The translations under genes and the position numbers were made by a program. From Rostratula benghalensis (Eukaryota; Chordata; Aves; Charadriiformes; Rostratulidae), in the NCBI GenBank assembly GCA_013399305.1, contig VXAI01000015.1, forward strand, positions 734,079-798,078: a DNA stretch of 64,000 bases, read 5' to 3'. The stretch's first letter is position 1. Each line of letters starts with the position of its first letter. Shown here in pieces: positions 40,301-52,300 of the stretch. The notes below the pieces were generated by a model, which saw nothing but the letters and a program-made list of their open reading frames with translations, did no database searches and had not been told where the DNA came from.

Positions 40301-43300
40301 TAATTACCCAACAGTTTTAGATAGAAGTCAGCCCTTATCCTGAATTTCTGACTGTATTTTGTTTTGTGATGAAAGAATGGAAAGCATTCTCTGACATCCG
40401 GAATTTTTGGTGTAAAGAGTGGGTTGTTAAATTTCAAGGCCAGTGATTTGGCAGCAGGATCAAAACAGGTGAAAAAATAGTGTGAAGAGGACACCTGTAG
40501 AAATAAATGTTGTTCTTAGCCATTGATGATGAGGATAATCCCCACAAAGCTTCCCTGGCCACGTTGCTGAGAATCCTGCTCTTACCTAAGCTGCCTGTGC
40601 AGTCTCAGGATGAAAGGAGTGAACTGGATGTACCTGCTTTCTGGTAGCCACCCTCCTGCTGAACCACTGATTTCCTGGATACTGGCTAACATCCCTTACA
40701 ACACAACTTACAAACAGGGCCAATGTCACAGCTCATTATCAGGTACCACATAATTAACCATTTACCCAGATAATGAGTTTTTGACGGTTGGTCCCTCACC
40801 CACCCTCTGAGAGGTATTACACTGATGTTGTTCTCAAGGAAATTGGTTCTGATGTGTTGATGGGGTCCAATACCTACCAGAGGAAGTTTAATTTCTCACT
40901 GGTGTACACTTGCTCATTATGGATTGATTTGGGAAATACTCAATAACAGCAAACACCTGATTCTTGATAGAGGTGAAGGGCTTGTGTGTGCTGAAGTCAT
41001 TCAGGTGGCTGTGCCGGTACTTCAGCTTTGTAAAGGTAACTCTGCTGGTCCAGGTGATGAGACTTGTGCTGGATAGTGTTACTGATACTATTACAAAGAA
41101 CATGCAAATGAAGACACATTCTGAAAGTGATTAATGCAAGTTCAGAGATTCTGGAAATTTTTAAAAGGCTTCTGTCACTGTCTCCCCTTCTCAGATTTAT
41201 ACTGCACATTAGAGGTGGATTCTTTCGGGTATTTCGTGAACAAGGCTAAAACTAGAGTTTACAGAGACACCACAGAGCCTAACTGGAATGAGGTGGGTTG
41301 GATTTTTCTTAATGTGACTTGTTCCATGTACCAAACATCAACACATGTGCACTGAGAACCTGCAAATGGAAGAACTTGCTGCAAGTGTAGCAGTTGTGCT
41401 GCATATGCATCATTTAAACAGATGCATGCTTGATTATATTTCTTTCAAGACATAAGTGAGAATATGTTGAAGGAGGAGGTGGTTTTGTTTATTTGTTGTG
41501 AGGGGGAAGAATTAGCTATAGATGTTTTGCCTATTGACAGCCACCTCAAACCGGCTGGGGAGCAAAATTAAATCCAAGGAAGGTGGGTGAGTTTGTTTCT
41601 TGAAATGACGCTTTGCTGAAACTTGGTGAAACCTGACCAGGATGGTTAACTCCCTCCTCTCTGACTTGACTGCCTCACGTATACAAAATACTATTTCAGT
41701 TTACTGCTAGACTAACTCCAGTAGGGAGGAGATTTTGGTCAGTCCTTAAGTGCTTCCTCCTGATGAGTTTAAGGAGACTATATTGATCGCTAAGAGACTA
41801 GTGTCCTGCTGTGATCTATTCATTGCTCTTTCCTGGTGCCCCGCAGGAGTTTGAGATTGAGCTGGAAGGTTCACAAACTCTGCGGATTCTTTGCTATGAA
41901 AAGTGCTACAACAAAACCAAGCTCACCAAAGAGGATGGAGAGAGCACGGATCGCATAATGGGGAAAGGACAGATTCAGGTAAGATGGCACTGAAGTCATT
42001 GCTGTTACCCTTACTGCAAAACGTAATGGGACTTGGGAATTCTGGAGTGCACCCGGGAGGTTTTTTTCCTGCCTTTTGATTGTCTCAGCATTGGAGTTTT
42101 TTCTCCAGATAGTGAAGTATATGGTGTGATTCAGAGGCAGGAAGTCAGCAGCTTTTTTCCTCTTGCCTTGTTCCCTACGCCCACCTCAGTAGCCTTACGG
42201 AATAGATGCGTTTTCATGAGAATTTATATTTTGGTCTCTGATTTGCCTGTTAACTTCCAGCAGAGTATAAAGGAATGGCACTGAGCCCTGGTCACTGTTC
42301 AGGATACTCCATTTGTGATAAAAGATGAAGCAATGAATATTAATGAACATTAATAAATATTAATTAGTATTAATGAATAAAGCAGCTATCCCCTCTGTAA
42401 ATGCTGTGGAAGAAATGCTCTGTGCTGGAAGGTGATTGATGTGATAGCGAGGTCTTGCAGAACAGGCTTATTGTCCTGATAACTGCTGTGTCCAGGGTAT
42501 AGCGTCCATGACAGCAGGCTGTGTCTGAGAAAGATTTCCACCGCTGAGAATCAGCACAGGACACTTTGTGTTTGCAGAAAATTTGTAATACAGTAGGGGA
42601 GGTGATGAGATGATTGCAAATGGCTGCTGCTGTCCATGAGCTGCTGTGTTATAAATTGCTAAAGCTCCATGCAGGAGAAATCAGGCCATAGGTGGAGGAT
42701 GACATGGAGAACATGTGTTCTTCCACTTTGTTGCTCTGTCTGTCCCCAGCTTTAGCAGGGTGTTAAAGTACTTGCTCTGCAGACTCATTGTTTGTGTTGG
42801 ACTGGCTGTTGTACAGAGCAGAGACCCCGCCAAGATGCGTTTTTTTTCTCTCTGGCGTGCTGAAAAATAGCATCAGTTCTCCTCCACTTACCTTTCACCC
42901 TTCATCACTCCATGGATGACAGCTCTCTCCAACATTTGAGTGATGGTCGCACAGGCCAAGGCCATTTGTGGGATTTCAGAAGCAGCTCTGATGGAGGGCG
43001 GCCTGAAGGATCATCTCTCACCTCTACTCCAAAAGGGTTCGTTGTCTGAAGGAGTTTCATTAGGGCTGCTTTCCCTCCCTCCTTGCAGCCCTGAGGCTGC
43101 CGTGCCCTTTTCAGGGGCAGCTTTTGTTGCCAAGCAGGTGGTGGGTGATTGAAAGAAACCTTGTGTACAAATCAGTAAATGCTGGTACAGGGTGGGTGTC
43201 TCCTATAGAAGTGTCTCAGGCAAACCAGAAATCTGTATGTGCCTTTTCCTAACAAAACTATTTTCCATGGAGCCAAGCAACTGCAAAAGAGCAAGTTTTC

Positions 43301-46300
43301 AGCTCAGAAGTGCCATGGAGATTTGTGTGCTCATAATGGAGAACCCTGAAATCACTGACCCTCTAAATTCTTCAAATATCTCACATAGAATAATTAAAAA
43401 TTGATAAAATCTTTTAAATGTTTAATTATTTTTGTTCCACAAGAGTGCACATTTTTATGCACAGCACTTGTACATTCTGTTAAACCATTCCATACTTCAG
43501 TTAATAGATAAAAATACTCTTTGGTGCACTTGAATATTGATTGCTTCTTCATTCTTTTAGAGAAACATAAACTTTCGAAAGTAAAATAGCCCAACCAAAG
43601 AAAAAAATCAATATAAACATATTTTACTAATGTGCAGAAGTAGCATTCTGTTGTATCCTAAAAGGCAAATACAAAAGTTCTCTTGCTTTCAGTAAATCCC
43701 CTTTGCAACTTATGGAGAAATTTGGCAAACTCTCAGAACATCCTCTTAATTCTCTGATTTCTCTCCCATCACACAACCTCTTGACACTATCGAATCATTG
43801 CAAAGAGAAGTCATAAGAGTCTGCTAAGATGCTGGATTGCTAAGAATTATTAAAGGCTTCTATTTAGTTTTAGTTTTGTTTCTAAAGCAAACAGCATTTC
43901 TCTATTAAGAAATCATGGTAATGCAACAACAAAATAAAATTACAACCTGTGGCTGAAGGTTAGCTGTATGAGTGCTGTCAGCATCTTTTCAAATAGGTTT
44001 TATAGTCATTTTCTTTCAGGATTTTCCCCAGTGCTTTTTCACTAGATCTTGTTTACTTTAGAGTTGCTAGTATATCCAGGGCTTTCTGCTTTGTTGTTGT
44101 TGTTGTTGTGTTGTCAGTATTGAGCCAAAGTCTGTCTTGTGTACAGGTCTATGAGGTGGGATGGGTTGGTTTTTTTCCCCTGAATTTCCTTTAGTTAAAA
44201 ACTCTGGAAACATCAAGGGTCGTGTCTGCATCCTCCTGCTGATAAAAACAGGGAAAATTCTGTGTTGGCTAAATGGCAATGTATTGTTAAACCGTGTATT
44301 ATTGTAAATCTGTAACTTCCCATTACTGGGATTTCTGACTCACCAAATTCTCTGAGCTGCGGTGAGGAGGACAATGCATCAAGGAGCCGAGGACTGTTTC
44401 AACTGTGAAATGTTTATTAAATCTCTCCGTTACATAATGGCACTGGAGGAAGGAAGACTGGAAATTGGTCCATGGGGTCAGAAGCTTCCAGGAATGGGCA
44501 ATTTTAATAGCTCCCATTGCACCTATTTTCTTTTTCTAGGGAATATTTTATTTACCTGTTTCTATAGTCACATGCAAGGGCTTCGTTGTTTGCCACACCT
44601 GCAAGTTTTATCTCTGAAAAATAGAACCACAAGGTTTAATATGGGAGAATATGACCAAAGTGTAGACGCAGAGTCCTCATCAGACCGTCTGGGAATGGCA
44701 GCCCTGGATGTGCAGCATGTAACTCACCAGCACACATGGTTGGCAGCTTCTGCTACATCTCAGACACAAGAAATACACAGAGATGGTGCCATTGCTGGGT
44801 ACTTCGTGAAACTGAATTTCTTGGGGAACTTGGGGGGAAAAAGAAATGGGCATCATCTGTCAGGAGGAAACATGAGGCTTAGCTCAGTTGTAATCATCAG
44901 CTCATCTCATTTTGAACTCTATTTTATTTTATTTTTCTTTCTGTTTTTATCTTGCAATCCATCTTTGGCACTTGGGAGGTTGGCTCTTTTGCTCTTTGAA
45001 TTTTGCCCTTCACGTGGCAGGCAGGTCCATGTGTTTGCAGTGCAGCAGCCTTTTGTTTGGTCCTGAGACTGCATCTAAGTGCGCACATAAGTCAGCAAAG
45101 CTGGCCTCTGCCTTGGGAACAGATTGCATGAGTAAAGTGACACTTCATCCTGTGATCCGTCTCCTCCAGTTGGTGCCTCCTAGAAATGCTGTTTCCTTTG
45201 TTGGTTGTTTTTTTTTTCTGCATGATCAGCTCAGGCAAACCATTTCCTTAAATCAGAGAGGATATGACCTTAGATCAGTCATTCTGTGGTAGCAGCACAA
45301 CACCGTTCCTCTGTTGCCATGCAAAACAATCACTCTTATCTGCTCAATTATCTGGGGTGTCTCATAGCAGTGCACATGGCTATTTCAGACATCTACGTTG
45401 TTTTCCATGTAAAACAGGTTGTCATGTGCTGCACCTCCCAAGTGTCAAATCAGAAAACCTCTTACGCATTCATTTAAACAGTTTGCTCATGCAGAAAAGT
45501 ATCCCAGCAGCAGCGAAAATAGGGTGGAAATGAAGAAGGCAATGGGTCATGTCTAAAGGGTGATGGTGGGAAAGATTAACATGTCAGTGGGGAGCTTTGA
45601 GAAGAATGGGGTTATGGCTGGACTGGGAGTTTCCAGCATCAGTGAGACTCTGACAACATGTATGCGACATCAGTTACAATTAAAAATTGATGGAGTGTAA
45701 AGCTGCCAGGGAGATTTAATAAAAGGAAGAAGTAATGTGAATAAATAGCATAAAACACACCAACCTTAAGGTTCCCTCAGTCCTTGCTCCCAGGCATTTA
45801 ATTCCCACTAATGCTTCTTTACTTTTTTTCCTGTTTCTGTGTGGTTTATTTTCTCTTTTTGTAGGGGTGGGGTGGGAGGATATAAATCATCAGACTCTGT
45901 GGTGATTTCCTTAGGCAGAGCACAGACCCCCTTCCCATTAGTGCCTGCCTTGCATTTGCCATTGACCAGCATCCTCAGTTTGCCTATTTTCCAGGTCCTC
46001 AGCATTCTGTTCTGCACACTCAGCCTCTACAGACTTCTGTGCACTAATTGTCTCAATTCAGAGCTAAACTGCTGTGAGGGCCAGGGACTTGGGCTCAGAA
46101 ATCCCCGTGGTGCTGAGCTGCTTTGTTCTACTGCGTTTGTGCAGGATACAGGGAAGCCTTTGCTTGATTCACGAGTGAGTTTGGGGCTTGCCACTGCAAA
46201 TGCCAAAGAACAGGTCACAAGGGGACTGGAGGTGCTGGAGGATACAAACTGGTTGGTTTGTATTTTTCCTGTGCAGTGTGCGCTTCTGTTGAGAACTGTG

Positions 46301-49300
46301 CTGAGGCTTTTAGCAGGTCTGTCCTATTTGCATAGGTCATGGAAACAACACAATTTCTCACAGCTGCAGTGGAGATGAGACAGGTCTTTTTGTCACTCAA
46401 ATCAAGCAACTGTTTGAAGGAAATGTTTAGAGGTGCAGTAAATTTTGCTGTCAAATTAATGCAGAAGCAGCCATTTCACAGTGCCTCCCCCTGCTTGAGC
46501 TGGCAAAGCGAGGGCTGTGTGCTTGCTCGCTTGGAGCAGCCTGCTTTTGGCACAGTCGGCTGCATTCTTCTACTCGGTGTTCCTTCTTCCAGGTCATTGA
46601 TCTCCAAATCAGGCCAGAAGACAGCATGACCCCATTTGTCACAGGCCCTCTCTGTGCTGGAGCATCACGCTCACTGACTCGCTTTGTCCTCAGTCTGCTT
46701 CATAACCTGTCTGCTCCAGCTGCCCCTTCCCTCTGCTGCTCTTGCTGGCCTTAGAAGGTCAGCTGTCTGTGGGGTCCAGGGCTGAAAACTTGCCCCAAGT
46801 CTAACTGATGTTCTTGGTTTCCTGTTGACTCTGTTACATCCTACTGTGACTTTGTCAGACTGTTTAGACCTGATCTTCCTGTCTCGTTCAGTGTTGCTGA
46901 GTTTATTCAAGCCTTGCTCTTTTATTAGCTTTCATCATTTCACTTTGTTATTTAGAAAAAAACTTGGGAGGGATTCTTTTTTTTAATTGCTGTTGTCATT
47001 GCCAGTGATTTATGCAGGGTTGGCTGAGGTCAGCCAGACCCACTCTTTGGTGGTTATTCTACCAAGCTGTCTCCATTCCATACAAGCTGTTCTCCAGCAG
47101 GTGGGGAATGGGGGTCCTGAAAGCCCTGACACAGAGTTCAGGGACAAGGGAGCAGGAGGTAGCAGCAGGTATGCTCTCCATCCTTGCTCAGCTCCAGTAG
47201 TGACCCCACAAGGAAGAGTCTCTGAGCTCCCAGCTCCAGCACACTGCTATTGCTAGTCCTTTGCAGCCATACAGTAGTCACTCTTGAGACAGATTAGGGC
47301 TTTCTCTGGCTTGTACTTTTTAACAGCTCTTTTCTTGCTTTCATTTTACACAGTGGTAGGAGTTCCCTGGTCATTGCTGACACATAAGCAGTAACACCTG
47401 TTCACTTAAACTGTAACTGGACCCTGCTTGACTCTCTTAACTTTTTTGACACATATTCAAACCCTTCTTTCTCCTTCAGTCTTAAGCAGCCTGTCCCTGC
47501 TATAAATAACACACTCTCAGGTGCTCCATTCTAAAAGAAGCAGGGCCATTGTGGCGGCTTAACAAGATGACTATTTAGGCAGATGGAGATCCAGCTTTCA
47601 GGAATAATGAGCATGGTTGCTCTTCATAGGAAACCAGACACTTCAGTAATGGTTTCCTCTTGATTCTGGGAAAGAATGTGGTTGTTGAAAGACACCAAAC
47701 TTCCAGCACGGAAATTGAGGGAAGAACAGCCTAGATTCTGGCCAACTTGTAGGGACCTTGGCGAGCCACACAGGCGGGGGCGGATCTGTTCCGCCAGAGT
47801 TATAAGCAAACCCTCTTGGCAAGCAGTCTGTTATCTGGGTTTACTGAAGCACTGGAGCTAAGCACTGCTGCCCACTGCCCTCCCGGACCTTTTGCAGTCC
47901 CAAAATGTGGGAACTACTTGTTACTGACTATTCCTTACAAGGAGTCTTCAGGAATTTCTGCCAGAGTTGCACCTACAGGAGCCGGTCCCACTGGACAGGA
48001 AAGCCTGTGTGTGCTGGCAGCATCCCTCCGTGGGCTCACGTCCGTAACAGAGCGCGCAGGGATAAGGTTGGCCCGACTCGCTTGTCTGTTGCTTCTTGGG
48101 GTGCCTGCAGCCTGAACGAGGAGAGAGAAATTCCTCTCTGCTGGTTGGCGTTTTGGGGGAGTGGGGAAGGGCATGGGGGTGCTTGTCTCTGTTGCTGTCA
48201 GCAGCATTGGGCTGGTTTGTTGATGATCTGAATGAGCGTGAGTGCATCTAAGACCTCCCAGACTATACTGCAGCTGCCATGGCTTCAGCGTTTACCTCTG
48301 TCTGTCAAGGGAGCTCTGCTTTTGCCTGGAGCTCTGTGAGAGTGAGGAACTGTGCTGCAGAAGTAGCTCTAGTTTTACTGAGTGTCTTTTTGTTTGCTGA
48401 TGACAGTAAACTCAAAACACAGTCAGTTACCTCCTGATTTTCCTGAGTCTCAGTGTTCAAGAGTGAAGTGTTACAAAGTCATCTCAGGAGGCACCAAAGT
48501 CCCAGCTTTGGCTGGTTCTGATTGCTGGCTGATAGAAGTCCCCTTGCAGACAGGTCTGTTCTCTCTTCTGCCAATCTAGCTTGAGTTGAGTCCTGCTCTT
48601 CAGGTGTTCACATGTGTTTGGACTCTCCCAGTCAGTACTGAAATAGCTGGGTGATGTTTAAGCTTAGGGTCAGCTGCTCTCCAGCCTCACAACTGCCCAC
48701 TCCAAAGAGATCAAAGCTGAAAATGGGAGATCAGGGCTTTCTGTCTGAACTGGTTTCTCTTTAATGAATTCTAGCAATGGTGGGTCCAGTTCTTCCTGCC
48801 TCTGTACTCAAACAGAAATCAAAAAGAATAGGCAGGTTGAAGGATGACAACTTCCCATGATTTCTGGGCCAGTTTTCTCCATCTCTCCTCTTGACAGGTT
48901 TGGTTTGTTACTTCTCCCTGTATGGATTACTTCATATTTCTCTTCCTTGCTATTACTGTAGGGTCACTGCATCTTTTGAGTTCAGTAGAGCGTAGTCTTC
49001 TTGGAAGCTATTAGCTTCATAGCCAAGAGCTCTGAAGTTCTCCAGCCTGGCTTTTTATTTCAGTGCAGTAACTTCCTCCAACCTCACCTGGCCCTAGAAA
49101 ACTGCAGAGGGAGACAGTTTCCTCTCTTTCAAATCAGAGTTACTTCAGCAATCTCTCCTCCCCTTTTCTGACTCCTAGCCGTGTGGGATGGGACAGACTT
49201 GTCTGTTCATGTGCCTGTTTGCTACAGCAATGAGTGAGTTCCTTGAAAGCTGAGGTTATCAGCTTTCAAACATTGATTTTTCTCACTGAGGTTGCCTCTG

Positions 49301-52300
49301 TTGTTGAGCAGACACTGCATGTGTGTTGCTGGATTTTCCATGTGTGTAAGTCCTCATCAGCCCTGCTTAGAGAATGGCACAGGATCTGAGTGCCCTGTTA
49401 CCTGGAAACTGGGCAAACCTTGGAATGTTTGTTTTCCTATGGAAAAGATTTAACATACTGAGAGTGGTTGTGCTCTGCTCACTTGCAGAAGCCTTTCAGG
49501 CTGGCTGACTTCTCTGAACTCTGTTCCTCATGTGTAACTTCCATGTTTTTCAGCTGGACCCACAGGCGCTGCAAGACAAGGATTGGCAACGCACAGTCAT
49601 CTCGATGAATGGAGTGAGTATGGAAAACAGAAGTTAGCACTACTTCTGTACCTGTTTTGTGCTTTGTTTCTTTGCTTTTCATTGGGAAAAAGAAAGAAAA
49701 AGAAAATGTTTGAAAAGTAACAGTAGTTCTTTTTTGTTCAGGTGGAAGTGAAGCTGTCGGTGAAGTTTACCAGTCGGGAGTTTAGCCTGAAAAGGATGCC
49801 ATCCAGGAAACAGACTGGGGTGTTTGGGGTGAAGATCGCTATTGTCACCAAGTGAGCTGATGGGTCTCTTTTCTCCCTGTTGTTTTTCAAAGAGCAAACT
49901 GCCAGTGGGTTGTGCCTGTCTGTATCCCACTGAGGTTTGTCAGTCCAGTCTGCTCCATTTTGGTAGTGGTGTAGGTGGCTGTGGCACAGAAAGGAGATGC
50001 TTTGCATCTTCTGGGCTTCGTTTCTTGCAAGGGAAAAGGCAGCATTCACAGAGGCTTTGAATCCCAGGGTGTTTACTTACAGCACATTGCTCTTCTGAGT
50101 TCCGGAAGTACCCCTTGCCCCTCTCCTCTGTAGCTGGCTGACTAGGTCACAAGTTTCCAGAGCCACTGAACAGTGATGTTTCCTTTCCATAATCGGAAAT
50201 GTTCAAGTTCTTTGGATCCTGTTACATTATTTTAACCCCTGATCTTTTGTCATGAATGGTTTGCCAGAAGAAACCTGTTTGTTCTGTTATATAGTTTGGG
50301 AAGTGTGGTATTTCCTCCCTATGGAATTGCATTAATTGGGAAGCGAGAGTGTTGCTATGTACCCAAGCTCTGTTTGGGAATCCTCTGGTCACCTGCACAA
50401 GTCGCAGAGTCTGGGGGCACTGGGACCTGGCCAGAAGCTTCAGTGCTCGGGGCAGCTGCAGAACAGCCAGAGCCAGGCTGAAACACTCAGAAAACCCTCT
50501 CCGGTCTTAAAAGGAGTTTTTCAGCTCCATCTTGTTTGCCTGCTCAGACTTTCTCCCAGCCCATTTTCCAGAAGGAGTTTGCACAGGGAAGCAATGGGGT
50601 GATTGTAGGCAGCCTGGCTGGGGGTAACAGGCACTGAGGGCCTGGGCTGTACTAAACCCTCCTCTCTGGATTTTCTTAAGGAGAGAGAGATCGAAGGTGC
50701 CTTACATAGTGCGCCAGTGTGTGGAGGAGATTGAGCGACGTGGGATGGAGGAGGTGGGCATCTACCGTGTCTCTGGGGTTGCAACCGATATCCAAGCTCT
50801 GAAAGCTGCCTTTGATGTCAGTAAGTAATTGTGCCTGATGTTTTCCCTTGTGCTCTGAGAACCTGCATGAGCTCCCTGCCTGGTGGCTGTGCTATTTTTA
50901 ATCCTATGTTCCCCAAGAAACATTAAGAGGTAGAGATTCTTGTGCGAGGAGAACCATTTTAACCTTGGCTGCATGTTTTATTAATATTCTTCAGCTAGGG
51001 ATATAACCCAAGACATACAGGGATGGATCCTTATACCAAATAAGGCATTTGTTATTATTCCCGGCAGATGTGAAATGGGGGGTTTGCCTGCCTTGCCAAA
51101 TCTTTGTAAATGGCAGATACCTTCCTCAGAGGAAGTGGCATCGATCAGAAGCTGTCATTTCCTCACTATTGTGAGCTCTCTAAATTAATGGATGTCCTTG
51201 AAATTGAGAGTGTTTTGTGAAAAGAAGCCAGCAAAAAACAAATCTCTAAGGTTGACTAGGAAGGGTGTTCACAAAACTGAAGTTGGGTGGTCAGGGCTCC
51301 CCAGCTCTCTTCTTAGCTCTGTGTCCAGATTGATGCACACAGATTGTAAAATTAGGTAATTTTGAGCAACCTTTGTAAAGCTTTCTTTGATCTTGAGCAG
51401 AAAAGGGTTCTTTACTGGTGCTGCATTTAACAGAATGGCACATGTGTCCCAAAAGGCATCCAAGATCAGGCAGATGAAACATTTCCAAGTTTCTGAGGTA
51501 CAGAAAGTGAAATTTTGCCCTACTTCCAGCTGCCACATGACAGTCCCGAGCTACACTCGAGGTCTCTTTTGATGCAAGTAGTCATGAGGCTGGTGCCAGG
51601 TGCCCAAATTCACCCTTCCTGCACTTTTTGTTCACTTATTTGGTGAAATTTCCTCCTCCTTGTATTTTCCTTTCGGTCCCCCTAAGCTACCACACACATT
51701 GATTTATGAGTCTTCACTAACACAAGTAAAGTTTTTCACATTTTTGAAAAAACAACTTTTTTTCATTTATATTACATGTTGTTTTACAGTAAGCTTCATG
51801 AAAAAACAGTGCTGGCTCTGCTGGTTGGTCTGTTTGTTTTAGGGAAAGAGGGTGGTTTTGTTGTTCATAACAGTAATAAAAGTGAAATGTGAGCCCTGAA
51901 TTGCCTGTGCACTTCAGCTACACTTGGGGAGTCAGACAGCCTCAGAGTCCCTTATTGGAAGCTGTTAGAGGCAGGGGATTGGAACAACAGTTGTTGTCAC
52001 TAACAAAAGTTGGAATGCATATAAATACAGTCACAGAATCACAGGGATTGGAAGGGACCTTGAAAGCTCATCCAGTCCAATCCCCCTGCCAGAGCAGGAA
52101 CACCCAGAGCAGGCCACACAGGAACGCGTCCAGACGGGTCTTGAATGTCTCCAGAAAAGGAGACTCCACCACCTCTCTGGGCAGCCCCTGCCAGTGTTCC
52201 CTCACCCTGAAGAAGTTTTTCCTCATATTTAAGTGGAACCTCCTGTGTTCCAGCTTGCACCCATTGTCCCTTGTCCTATCATAGACAAGCAGGGCTTGTT

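Larger units (their letters stand above)
41979..49553 (+). other. BCR: BCR intron 16 (7575 bases)
   Basis: Contains an ATTAAT-rich patch at 42335-42379, a short (TTG)n repeat at 44091-44110 and an AT-rich stretch around 43390-43960. The open frame at 44362-45066 (234 codons) is unusually long for an intron but resembles no protein I know. No CR1 copy or exon was recognised. Confidence 0.85.
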
